NCBI RefSeq assembly: GCF_032477075.1
Contig: NZ_JAWDXO010000009.1
Coordinates: 1-64,000 of the forward strand
Direction: 5' to 3'
Length of the DNA stretch: 64,000 nt
DNA from: Fusobacterium sp.
Lineage (GTDB): Bacteria; Fusobacteriota; Fusobacteriia; Fusobacteriales; Fusobacteriaceae
A model generated the notes under the pieces. It did not search any database. It was not told the origin of the DNA and saw only the letters and a program-made list of their open reading frames with translations. Below are positions 27,013 to 35,039 of the stretch, piece after piece (positions within the stretch are counted from its first letter, which is position 1; every line of letters starts with the position of its first letter). The translations under genes were made by a program, and so were the position numbers.

Positions 27013-27095
27013 TTTTAAACTTTAAATTTTTTATAACAAGTTAAAGAAAAATGAATAAAAAGGTAAAAAGGAGTTTTTGGGGAAAACTCCTTTTT
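27013..27095 (+). ncRNA. Candidate small RNA A
   Basis: TTGATA (26978-26983), 17 bases, TAAAAT (27001-27006) could start a transcript near 27013. It would end at a perfect 13-bp terminator AAAAAGGAGTTTT/AAAACTCCTTTTT (27065-27095) whose loop contains GGGG. There is no credible open frame between. The -10 lies in a 26-bp AT palindrome (26993-27018). A small hairpin ATCTC-GGGGAA-GAGAT (27114-27129) just downstream repeats the GGGGAA loop. Confidence 0.35.
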
Positions 27096-27395
27096 ACATA
27101 TATATATTAAAACATCTCGGGGAAGAGATTTGCATTAATATTATACAAATAAATTTTAATTTTCCTTTTTTAAATAAAAAAAAGAAAAAACTTTAATATT
27201 TTTAAAACTTCTTTTTTAGATTATGTATAAAGTCTCTATAAGATATAGAATTTTATTAATATTATATTGTCAGGAATTTCATAATTCTTTTTTAACAAAA
27301 TTTTTTTATAAAAAAATAAATATTCAAAAAATGAAACAAAGAATTAAATAATTATTTTATCGGAGTTTAATTATGTCTTAAATTCTAAAAAATTA

Positions 27396-27530
27396 TTGAC
27401 AAATTATATTGGGATAGTATAGGATATGATTATAAAAATCTTTTTACAGATTTTTCTATATAAATCTTTCCCCAAAATTATTTATATAGTTTAGAAAATG
27501 GAACCAGACTGCTCTCTGGTTCTTTTTTTT
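27396..27530 (+). ncRNA. Candidate small RNA B with promoter and terminator
   Basis: TTGACA (27396-27401) with TATAGG (16 bases) or TAGGAT (18 bases) predicts a start near 27430. The ~100-base product would fold into three hairpins: AAAAATCT/AGATTTTT (27434-27455), a perfect 10-bp CTATATAAAT/ATTTATATAG (27456-27489) with a 14-base loop containing CTTTCCCCAAAA, and the terminator GAACCAGA/TCTGGTTC plus eight T (27501-27530). No open frame with an SD is present. The rest of 26784-27895 shows no gene. Confidence 0.5.
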
Positions 27531-27708
27531 ATAAAAAATATTTTAAAATATTAACTTATAAATTGATAGTTTTAATATAAGTTGAAGAGAATGGAATTTA
27601 TTATATTTGATACAAAAAGTTTCAGTTTGAATGAAGTTTTTGTTTTATCTATTAATGAATACAAGATTTCTAAAGAATATAAATAACTGAAAAAAAATAA
27701 AAAAACAT

Positions 27709-27753
27709 TTGACATATTCTTCTCAATATATTATAAATATATTAATATATTTA
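27709..27753 (+). promoter_or_regulatory. Promoter of the hdr-flx-frd operon with 20-bp palindrome
   Basis: TTGACA (27709-27714), 17 bases, TATAAA (27732-27737). A perfect 20-bp palindrome, TAAATATATT/AATATATTTA (27734-27753), overlaps the -10 and start site. The leader of about 150 bases also holds AATAGTTC/GAACTATT (27781-27788 and 27847-27854). Confidence 0.6.
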
Positions 27754-27895
27754 GTACTTAAATAAAACTTTGATTTCCAAAATAGTTCATAAATGGAAAA
27801 ATTGTTTTATAAAATACAGTAAATAAAAGTTTTTTCACAAAAATAGGAACTATTAAAGAAGTTTAATTTAATAAATTAGGGAGGGAAGAGAAGAA

Positions 27896-28666
27896 ATGAA
27901 ATTTAGCTATTATCCTGGTTGTACTTTAAAAACTAAAGCACAAGACCTTGAGAAATATGCCTTAGATTCAGCTGCTGCTTTAGGTGTAGAATTGGAAGAG
28001 CAGAAAGATTGGCAATGCTGTGGTGCTGTATTTCCATTAGGTTCAGATGAAATTGCTACAAAACTTTCTTCAGTAAGAAGTTTAGCTGCTTCTTATGCCA
28101 AGGGAGAGAAACTTGTGACTATATGTTCTGCATGTCATCATGTAATCAAAAGAACAAATGAAGAATTAAAATCTAATGAGGATATGAGAAGAAAAGTTAA
28201 TAATTATCTGCAATTAGAAAACAACTACTCAGGAGAAGGTGAAGTAATTCACTATCTTGAAATGTTAAGAGATGAAATAGGATTTGATAAGATAGGAGAA
28301 AAAGTTGTGAATCCTCTTAATCGTAAAATTGCAGCTTATTATGGATGTATGCTTTTGAAGCCTAAAAAGGCAATGAACTTTGATGATCCAGAAAATCCAT
28401 CAATAATAGAGAATTTTATAAAAGCACTTGGAGGAACTCCGGTACTTTACCCATATAGAACAGAATGCTGTGGAGCTTACCTTGCTGTAAATAATAAAGA
28501 GCTTACAGAAAAAATGAGCAGCAAGATAATAAAGTCAGCTTTAGATAATGGAGCAGAGGAAATAGTAACAGCTTGTCCTTTGTGCAAGTATAACTTGGAA
28601 CTTAAAGATACAACATCAGTAAGTTATTTTTCAGAGATTTTAGCTGAAGCTTTAGGAGTTAAGTAA
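27896..28666 (+). CDS. hdrB: HdrB-like heterodisulfide reductase subunit
   Basis: 256-residue subunit with two CCG domains, the ligands of the noncubane [4Fe-4S] pair where HdrB reduces disulfides. First set: PGCTLKTKA (about 8), WQCCGAVFPLG (about 40) and CSACHHVIKR. Second set: YYGCMLLKP (about 150), TECCGAYLAVNN and TACPLCKYNLE. In methanogens the substrate is CoM-S-S-CoB. The partner in this bacterium is unknown and could be a protein disulfide or another redox subunit. First gene of the large operon, with a GGGAGGGAAG site. Confidence 0.92.
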   Translation: MKFSYYPGCTLKTKAQDLEKYALDSAAALGVELEEQKDWQCCGAVFPLGSDEIATKLSSVRSLAASYAKGEKLVTICSACHHVIKRTNEELKSNEDMRRKVNNYLQLENNYSGEGEVIHYLEMLRDEIGFDKIGEKVVNPLNRKIAAYYGCMLLKPKKAMNFDDPENPSIIENFIKALGGTPVLYPYRTECCGAYLAVNNKELTEKMSSKIIKSALDNGAEEIVTACPLCKYNLELKDTTSVSYFSEILAEALGVK

Positions 28667-28693
28667 AATATTTCTAAAGACAGGGAGGAAAAA

Positions 28694-29107
28694 TTGGAAA
28701 GAGATAAAGTAGTTTTCAATAAAGATAAAAAAGATGTATTTACAATAGAGGAAATCAGTAAGGAAAAAACAGCAAACTGTATGCAGTGTGGAAAATGTTC
28801 TGCTGGATGTCCTGCTACAGATGGAATGGATATACTTCCTCATCAGGTAATAAGACATCTGCAAATGGGAGACGTAGAAACAATAAAAAACAGTAAAACT
28901 ATATGGACTTGTGCTTCTTGTTTTACTTGTGCTTCTTGTTGTCCTAGAAATGTAGATCTTTGTAAACTGATGGAAGCAGTTCGTCTAACTATTGTAAGAA
29001 AAAAAGGAAGCAGCAAGTTGATTCCAGAAGATGTACCAGAAATAATGTCAGATAAAAAGATGCCGCAGCAAGCTATTGTCAGTGCATTTCGTAAATATAG
29101 TAAATAA
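28694..29107 (+). CDS. hdrC: HdrC-like iron-sulfur subunit
   Basis: 137-residue ferredoxin-like subunit that relays electrons from HdrA to HdrB. Two cubane cluster motifs: CMQCGKCSAGCP (about residues 34-45) and CASCFTCASCCP (about 73-84, with extra cysteines). It starts at TTG 28694 after GGGAGG, 27 bases behind hdrB. Length and order B-C-A match bacterial HdrABC sets. Confidence 0.92.
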   Translation: MERDKVVFNKDKKDVFTIEEISKEKTANCMQCGKCSAGCPATDGMDILPHQVIRHLQMGDVETIKNSKTIWTCASCFTCASCCPRNVDLCKLMEAVRLTIVRKKGSSKLIPEDVPEIMSDKKMPQQAIVSAFRKYSK

Positions 29108-29131
29108 ACTGTTTTGTGAGGAGGAAAGAGA

Positions 29132-31117
29132 TTGCAAAGAGTTGGAGTTTTTGTTTGTTGGTGCGGGAATAATATAGCAGGTACTGTAGATGTAGAGAGA
29201 GTATCTGAAGTAGCAAAGGATATTCCTGGAGTAGTTTATTCAACAAATTATCAATATATGTGCTCTGAGATAGGGCAAAATTTATTAAAAGATGCTATAA
29301 AAGAATATAATTTAGATAGAGTAGTAGTTGCTTCATGTTCTCCTAGAATGCATGAAACAACATTTCGTAATGCAGCTGCAAAAGCTGGATTGAATCCATA
29401 TCTTGTGGAGATAGCTAATATAAGAGAACACTGTTCATGGGTACATAAAGATAAAGAACAGGGAACAGAAAAAGCAATAGCACTTGTAAAAGCTGCTGTA
29501 GCAAAAGCTATTCTTAATGCTCCATTAGTATCAGGAGAAAGCGGAGTAGAAAAAAGAGCATTGGTAATTGGAGGGGGAATTGCAGGTATACAAACAGCTA
29601 TTGATATAGCTGATGCTGGATTCAAAGTAGATATAGTTGAGAAGCAGCCAAGCATAGGTGGAAAAATGGCCCAATTAGATAAAACATTCCCTACACTTGA
29701 TTGTTCAGCATGTATTTTAACACCTAAAATGGTTGATGCTTCTATGCATCCAAATATTACTTTGCATACATATAGTGAAATAGAAGCTGTAAATGGTTAT
29801 GTAGGAAATTTTACAGTATCTATAAAGAAAAAAGCACGTTATGTAGATATGGACAAATGTACAGGTTGTGGAATCTGTGTTGAAAAATGTCCTTCAAGAA
29901 AAGCAGGAAACGAATTTGAAGAAAATCTGACTAAAAGAGGAGCTATATACAAAGCATTTGCACAGGCAGTACCAAATGTACCAGTAATTGATAGTATTCA
30001 ATGTATAAAAATGGCAACTGGAAAATGTGGAATATGTGAAAAACTTTGTATGGCAAAAGCAATAGATTTTTCTCAAAAAGATGAAATTATTGAAGAGAAA
30101 TATGGAGCTATAGTGGTTGCTACTGGATATGATCTTATCAATCTTGAGAAGTTAGGAGAATATAATTATTCTCATCCTAATGTAATAACTTCATTGGAAT
30201 TTGAAAGACTTACAAATGCAGCAGGACCTACTCATGGAAAATTTCTTAAACCTTCAGATAATACAAAGCCTAAAAAAGTAGTTTTTGTACAATGTGTTGG
30301 TTCAAGAGATACAAGCGACAGAGGAAAACCTTACTGTTCAAAAATATGTTGTATGTATACAGCAAAACATGCAATGCTCCTTAGAGATAAATATCCAGAT
30401 ATTGAGGCATATGTATTCTATATAGATGTAAGAACACCTGGTAAAAACTTTGATGAATTTCAAAGAAGAGCAGTTGAAGAATATGGAGTTCAATATATCA
30501 AAGGTATGGTTGGAAAAGTATTCCCAGAAGGGGATAAATTAATGGTAAATGGTGTAGATGCCCTTACTGGGCAGACAGTTGTTATAGATGCTGATATGGT
30601 AGTATTGGCAGCAGCTACAAGAGCTAAAGATGATGCTGTAGCTTTAAAAAGAAAGCTTAACATAAGTACAGATACAAACAACTTCTTTACAGAGGCACAT
30701 CCAAAACTTAAACCAGTGGAAACTGCTTCAGCAGGAATATATCTGGCAGGAGCTTGTCAAGGGCCTAAAGATATTCCTGAAACAGTAGCACAAGCCAGTG
30801 CAGCAGCAGCAAAGGCTATAATTCTCCTTTGTAAGGATAAACTGGTAAATAATCCTTGTGTATCTTCTGTAAATACTGATTTATGCAGTGGTTGCGGTCA
30901 ATGTGCACAAATGTGTCCATATGATGCTATCTCTTTAAAAATGACAGATATTAGAGATCACGGAAAAGTTGTAAGAAGATTAGTGGCAACAGTAAATGAT
31001 GCACTATGTCAAGGATGTGGAGGATGTACAGTATCTTGCCGTCCAGGAGCGATTGACCTTAGAGGATTCTCAAATAAACAAATTATGGCGGAGGTAGATG
31101 CAATATGTCGTCTGTAG
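29132..31117 (+). CDS. hdrA: HdrA-like flavin-bifurcating subunit
   Basis: 661 residues, the core FAD protein of Hdr complexes. An N-terminal cysteine region (VFVCWCGNNIAG, CSEIGQ, ASCSPRMHETTF) precedes the thioredoxin-reductase-like FAD domain (VIGGGIAGIQTAIDIADAG, about 147-165; GGKMAQLDKTFPTLDCSACI). An inserted ferredoxin has CTGCGICVEKCP and CGICEKLCM. Two C-terminal clusters are CSGCGQCAQMCP and CQGCGGCTVSCRPGAI. By family, the FAD splits an electron pair between ferredoxin and HdrBC. TTG start after AGGAGG. It overlaps flxD by 13 bases. Confidence 0.94.
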   Translation: MQRVGVFVCWCGNNIAGTVDVERVSEVAKDIPGVVYSTNYQYMCSEIGQNLLKDAIKEYNLDRVVVASCSPRMHETTFRNAAAKAGLNPYLVEIANIREHCSWVHKDKEQGTEKAIALVKAAVAKAILNAPLVSGESGVEKRALVIGGGIAGIQTAIDIADAGFKVDIVEKQPSIGGKMAQLDKTFPTLDCSACILTPKMVDASMHPNITLHTYSEIEAVNGYVGNFTVSIKKKARYVDMDKCTGCGICVEKCPSRKAGNEFEENLTKRGAIYKAFAQAVPNVPVIDSIQCIKMATGKCGICEKLCMAKAIDFSQKDEIIEEKYGAIVVATGYDLINLEKLGEYNYSHPNVITSLEFERLTNAAGPTHGKFLKPSDNTKPKKVVFVQCVGSRDTSDRGKPYCSKICCMYTAKHAMLLRDKYPDIEAYVFYIDVRTPGKNFDEFQRRAVEEYGVQYIKGMVGKVFPEGDKLMVNGVDALTGQTVVIDADMVVLAAATRAKDDAVALKRKLNISTDTNNFFTEAHPKLKPVETASAGIYLAGACQGPKDIPETVAQASAAAAKAIILLCKDKLVNNPCVSSVNTDLCSGCGQCAQMCPYDAISLKMTDIRDHGKVVRRLVATVNDALCQGCGGCTVSCRPGAIDLRGFSNKQIMAEVDAICRL

Positions 31118-31554
31118 AAAAAGTAGAAAAAGAAGAGTTCAAACCTTTGATAGTTGCATTCTGCTGTAACTGGTGCAGTTATGCAGGTGCAGACTTAGCA
31201 GGAACAAGCAGACTGAACTACCCTGCTAATGTAAAAATAATTCGTGTTCCTTGCTCTTGCAGAGTAAATACTAACTTTATAATTCGTGCATTCCAGAAGG
31301 GTGCAGATGGAGTGGTTATTGCAGGATGCCATCCAGGAGACTGTCACTACTCAACAGGAAACTATTACACAAGACGTCGTTTCTCTGTATTTATTAATCT
31401 TCTTGAATATATGGGAATAGAAAAAGAACGTTTTAAAATAGACTGGATATCAGCTGCAGAAGCAAATAAATTTGCTACAGTAATGAATGAAGTATTGGAA
31501 AACGTTCATAAACTTGGGCCAAATAAAAAGTTGAGGGATGGTAGATGGAAATAA
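31105..31554 (+). CDS. flxD: FlxD / MvhD-like [2Fe-2S] electron-transfer subunit
   Basis: 149-residue MvhD-family protein. Cysteines occur in AFCCNWCSYAGAD (about 16-28), VPCSCRVN (about 50) and AGCHPGDCHY (about 72), the usual set for one [2Fe-2S] cluster. In methanogens MvhD links hydrogenase to HdrA. In bacteria lacking that hydrogenase, FlxD links an NADH-oxidising module instead. No hydrogenase genes are here, and three Flx genes follow, so the NADH-linked role is favoured. It overlaps both neighbours. Confidence 0.88.
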   Translation: MSSVEKVEKEEFKPLIVAFCCNWCSYAGADLAGTSRLNYPANVKIIRVPCSCRVNTNFIIRAFQKGADGVVIAGCHPGDCHYSTGNYYTRRRFSVFINLLEYMGIEKERFKIDWISAAEANKFATVMNEVLENVHKLGPNKKLRDGRWK

Positions 31555-32420
31555 TGACTGAAAAAATTAGAGAAATAGCTAAAGAAGCACTTTCAAGTAA
31601 TAAAGTCCAAATGGTAATTGGTTGGGAAAAGGGAGACTTCTCATTTGAATCTATACCAGTTTTCATCACAGATGCAGAACAAACAGATAAACTTGTATTA
31701 GATGTTTACTGTATAAATAACCTAAGCAAATATCTTATGGAACAAACACAGAAATATGAAAAAATTGGAATATTTTTAAAAGGATGCGATTCATTAGGGT
31801 TAAACCAGTTATTAAAAGACCATAGAATAGACAGAGAAAAAGTTTATATATGGGGAGTTCCATGTAATGGAATGGTTGATTCTAAAAATAATAAATATAC
31901 AAAATGTGAAACTTGTCTTCACCCTACTCCAGTAGTATATGATGAATTACTGGGAGAAGAGATAACTTCTGAAATTGATTCTGAAGAAAGATTCAGAGAA
32001 GTAAAAATACTTGAAAATATGACTGCTGATGAAAGATATGAATTCTGGAGCAATGAATTTTCAAGATGCATCAGATGTAATGCCTGTCGTAATATATGTC
32101 CAGCATGCAGCTGTGTAAAATGTGTATTTGACAATGATGAGATAAATGTTTTAGGAAAAGCTAATGTAGCTCCTGAAAATGGATTCTTTCACTTAACAAG
32201 AGCCTATCATGTAGCTGGGAACTGTGTAGACTGTGGAGAATGTGCAAGAATATGCCCTGCTCATATCAGACTTGATTTATTAAATAGAAAAATAATAAAA
32301 GATATTAATGAAACTTATGGAACATGGGAAGCAGGACTTGATTCTGAAACTCCAGCACCATTGGTATCATATACTCTAGAAGATAAAGATAATTTTGCAG
32401 TAAAAAAAGGAGGTAAATAA
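31545..32420 (+). CDS. flxC: FlxC-like 4Fe-4S dicluster subunit
   Basis: 291 residues. The N-terminal half resembles FrhB/FdhB-type redox proteins (IFLKGCDSLGLNQLLKDHRI, about 85-104; YIWGVPCNGM; CETCLHPTPVVYDE). The C-terminal half carries two clusters: CIRCNACRNICPACSCVKC (about 177-195) and CVDCGECARICPAHI. The start at 31545 lies inside flxD after GAGGGATGGTAG. Its stop overlaps the flxB start (TAATG). Identification as FlxC rests on position between MvhD-like and FlxB genes as well as on the cysteine pattern. Confidence 0.8.
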   Translation: MEIMTEKIREIAKEALSSNKVQMVIGWEKGDFSFESIPVFITDAEQTDKLVLDVYCINNLSKYLMEQTQKYEKIGIFLKGCDSLGLNQLLKDHRIDREKVYIWGVPCNGMVDSKNNKYTKCETCLHPTPVVYDELLGEEITSEIDSEERFREVKILENMTADERYEFWSNEFSRCIRCNACRNICPACSCVKCVFDNDEINVLGKANVAPENGFFHLTRAYHVAGNCVDCGECARICPAHIRLDLLNRKIIKDINETYGTWEAGLDSETPAPLVSYTLEDKDNFAVKKGGK

Positions 32421-33448
32421 TGAAAAAAGTATTAAAAAGCAGATTGCCTGAATTATGGGAAGCTATTAATAATAATTTTGATTTATTTCTTCCTGTGGAA
32501 AATGGTACTCTTGTAAATTTTGGAAGCTATAGTGCTGATAAAAATGTAAGATTAGATGTACTTAAAACAAATTCATCTGTGAAAGAGTTTGTTTTTCCAC
32601 AAACTGAAACATATTTAAAATTTAAGAATACAAGAAAAAAACTTGAACTGACACCAGTAAATGTAGAGGGAAGAGAGTATGTACTTTTTGGTGTGAGAAA
32701 CTGTGATGCAGCAAGTTTTAAAATAATGGATAACATATTCTTGAGAGAGCCAGTGGATACATATTACAGAGCTCACAGAGAAAGAGGAATCATAGTAACT
32801 ATGGCATGTAATTCACCAGAGGAAACTTGTTTCTGCAGCGGTTTTGGAATAGATGCAGCTGAAGCTTCACCAGCTTCTGATATAGTTACTTGGGATATGG
32901 GGGACTATATCTTATGGGAAGCTAAAACTGATAAGGGAGAAAAACTTATAGCTGCTGTATTTTCTGTACTTGAAGATGCTGAAGATGTAAATGTTCTTGA
33001 AACACTAAAAAAAGAAATCAAGGAAAAAATAGAATCTCTTCCTTTAAAGGAGCTTAATCCTAAAAAAATAACTAGAGAGCAGCAGGAACTTTTTGATATG
33101 GAAGACTTCTGGGGAGATATCAGTAAAAAGTGTCTGGCTTGTGGATCTTGTACATTTGTATGTCCAACTTGCCACTGTTATGATGTAAAAGATTATGATG
33201 GAGGAAATTCTGGAGAAAGATACAGATGCTGGGATTCTTGCATGATATCAGACTTTACTCGTATGGCTCATGGAAATCCAAGAACTAATCAGTTACAGAG
33301 AGTAAGACAGAGATTTATGCATAAACTTGTATATTATCCAAAAAATCATGATGGATTGTACTCATGTGTAGGATGTGGAAGATGTGTTGAAAAATGTCCT
33401 GTAGGATTAAATATAGTAAGAGTAATAAAAAGATTGGGGGAGGAATAA
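32420..33448 (+). CDS. flxB: FlxB-like 4Fe-4S dicluster subunit
   Basis: 342 residues, similar in layout to the AsrA subunit of anaerobic sulfite reductase and to hydrogenase accessory HydB-like proteins. The N-terminal 220 residues include VLFGVRNCDAASFKIMDN. The C-terminal ferredoxin domain has CLACGSCTFVCPTCHCYD (about 237-254) and CVGCGRCVEKCPVGLNI (about 312-328), with a conserved CWDSCMISDFTRMAHG loop between them. No siroheme subunit (AsrC) is nearby, so sulfite reduction is not supported. Electron relay between FlxA and FlxC/D is the likely role. Confidence 0.83.
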   Translation: MKKVLKSRLPELWEAINNNFDLFLPVENGTLVNFGSYSADKNVRLDVLKTNSSVKEFVFPQTETYLKFKNTRKKLELTPVNVEGREYVLFGVRNCDAASFKIMDNIFLREPVDTYYRAHRERGIIVTMACNSPEETCFCSGFGIDAAEASPASDIVTWDMGDYILWEAKTDKGEKLIAAVFSVLEDAEDVNVLETLKKEIKEKIESLPLKELNPKKITREQQELFDMEDFWGDISKKCLACGSCTFVCPTCHCYDVKDYDGGNSGERYRCWDSCMISDFTRMAHGNPRTNQLQRVRQRFMHKLVYYPKNHDGLYSCVGCGRCVEKCPVGLNIVRVIKRLGEE

Positions 33449-33449
33449 T

Positions 33450-34304
33450 ATGAGTTGTGGTTGCGGATGTCATGATAATGACCCTTTAATGCCTAAAGTG
33501 GCAATAATAACGAATATCAGAAGAGATACTCCTGATGTTACTACATTTAGAATAGAGAGTCCAGAAGGGGGAAAACCTTTTGATTTCATGCCAGGTCAAT
33601 GTGCTATGCTGTCAGTTCCTCCAATAGGAGAAGCAATATTCTCTATAACTTCATCTCCTACTGTAAAAGATTACATGGAGTGCAGTATAAAGAAATGTGG
33701 AATAGTAACTGATTATATACATCAGCTTGAAGAAGGGGCAGAAATTGGTATAAGAGGACCATATGGAAATAATTTTCCTGTAGAAGAAGCAGATGTATTA
33801 AAAGGCAAAGATTTATTATTCATAGCTGGAGGGATAGGACTTGCTCCCCTTCGTTCAGTTATTAACTATGTAATGGATAATAGAGAAAATTATGGAAAAG
33901 TTGATATCGTTTATGGATCACGTACTCCAGATGATTTAGTGCATCAAAATGATATTTTTAAAGTATGGCCTGCTCAGAAAGATACAAATGTGCATCTGAC
34001 TGTAGACAGAGAATTTGAAGGATGGGATGGTCATGTTGGATTTGTACCAAACTATGTAAAAGAACTGGGACTTGATAATAATAAAGTTGCTCTTGTCTGC
34101 GGACCTCCAATCATGATTAAATTTGTACTTCAAGGTTTGGAAGAAATAGGATTTAAAAAAGAGCAGGTATTCACTACACTGGAGCTTAAAATGAAGTGTG
34201 GTGTAGGAAAATGCGGACGTTGTAACATTGGAGATAAATATGTATGTAAAGATGGTCCTGTATTTAGATGTGACGAAATTTCAGAACTTCCAAATGAATA
34301 TTAA
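33450..34304 (+). CDS. flxA: FlxA-like FAD/NAD(P)H-binding subunit
   Basis: 284-residue ferredoxin-NADP-reductase-fold protein, AsrB/DHOD-B-like. FAD binding: FMPGQCAMLSVPPIGEAIFS (about 47-66). Nucleotide binding: FIAGGIGLAPLRSVINYV (about 125-142) and YGSRTPDDLV. C-terminal cluster: MKCGVGKCGRCNIGDKYVC. It is the NADH entry point of the Flx module. The N-terminus has an unusual MSCGCGCHD cysteine cluster. SD GGAGGAAT. It follows flxB by one base. The gap to frdB is 32 bases. Confidence 0.87.
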   Translation: MSCGCGCHDNDPLMPKVAIITNIRRDTPDVTTFRIESPEGGKPFDFMPGQCAMLSVPPIGEAIFSITSSPTVKDYMECSIKKCGIVTDYIHQLEEGAEIGIRGPYGNNFPVEEADVLKGKDLLFIAGGIGLAPLRSVINYVMDNRENYGKVDIVYGSRTPDDLVHQNDIFKVWPAQKDTNVHLTVDREFEGWDGHVGFVPNYVKELGLDNNKVALVCGPPIMIKFVLQGLEEIGFKKEQVFTTLELKMKCGVGKCGRCNIGDKYVCKDGPVFRCDEISELPNEY

Positions 34305-34336
34305 TATTGAGAAAAAATCATAGTAAGGAGAAATAA

Positions 34337-35017
34337 ATGACTGAAAAGAAAATGGTTGATATATATATATTAGGTAAAAAATATACTGTACCTTCAACTT
34401 TAACAATAATGGATTCTATGGAGTATGCAGGATATCAGCTTATCAGAAGCTGCGGATGCAGATCAGGATTCTGTGGAGCATGTGCCACTGTATACAGAGT
34501 AAAAGGTGAAAGTGAACTTAAAGTAACACTTGCTTGTCAAAGTGAAGTGGAAGATGGAATGTATCTTACTCAAATTCCTTTTTTCCCAGGAAAGAAAGCA
34601 GTATATGATATGGATAAAGTAGAAGCATCTGCTGATACTATGGTAGAAAATTATCCTGAAATCTATAAATGTATAGGATGTAATGCTTGTACAAAAGGAT
34701 GTTCTCAAGGAATCAATGTAATGCAGTATATTGCATATGCACAGAGAGGAGAATTTGAGAAATGTGCTCATGAATCATTTGACTGTGTAGGATGCGGAAT
34801 ATGTGCATCAAAATGCCCTGCTGGAATAACTCATTACAATGTAGGACTTTTAGCTCGTCGTATTACTGGAAAACATATAGCTCCTAAGAGTAAACATTTA
34901 ATTGAAAGAGTTGAAGAAATCAATGCTGGAAAATTAGATGCAGAATTAGATGAAATGATGAATAAAAGTATAGATGAACTTAAAGATCTATACAATCACA
35001 GAGATATCACTAAATAG
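34337..35017 (+). CDS. Fumarate reductase-like iron-sulfur subunit (FrdB/TfrB-like)
   Basis: 226 residues. The N-terminal plant-type [2Fe-2S] domain has CRSGFCGAC then LAC (about 42-70). The C-terminal helical domain has CIGCNACTKGC (about 112-122) and CVGCGICASKCP (about 150-161). Both C-terminal motifs are complete four-cysteine sets, unlike canonical FrdB/SdhB where one cluster is 3Fe-4S. This matches the soluble thiol:fumarate reductase TfrB more closely, but TfrB also carries a fused HdrB part that here is a separate gene. No membrane anchor subunit (FrdC/D) is present. Confidence 0.85.
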   Translation: MTEKKMVDIYILGKKYTVPSTLTIMDSMEYAGYQLIRSCGCRSGFCGACATVYRVKGESELKVTLACQSEVEDGMYLTQIPFFPGKKAVYDMDKVEASADTMVENYPEIYKCIGCNACTKGCSQGINVMQYIAYAQRGEFEKCAHESFDCVGCGICASKCPAGITHYNVGLLARRITGKHIAPKSKHLIERVEEINAGKLDAELDEMMNKSIDELKDLYNHRDITK

Positions 35018-35039
35018 TAGGAATGGAGGTTTTTGATAG

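Noticed and set aside
26784..27895. Hidden protein-coding gene in the long gap
   Set aside because: No frame with a start codon, ribosome-binding site and plausible composition was found. Terminators and promoter-like boxes argue for small transcripts instead.
27896..31117. Methanogenesis-type heterodisulfide reductase acting on CoM-S-S-CoB
   Set aside because: Nothing else in the window points to a methanogen, and bacterial Flx-linked HdrABC sets are common. Only the family name is kept.
32420..34304. Anaerobic sulfite reductase AsrAB
   Set aside because: The two proteins resemble AsrA and AsrB, but no siroheme-binding AsrC follows, and the MvhD-like and Hdr neighbours fit FlxBA instead.
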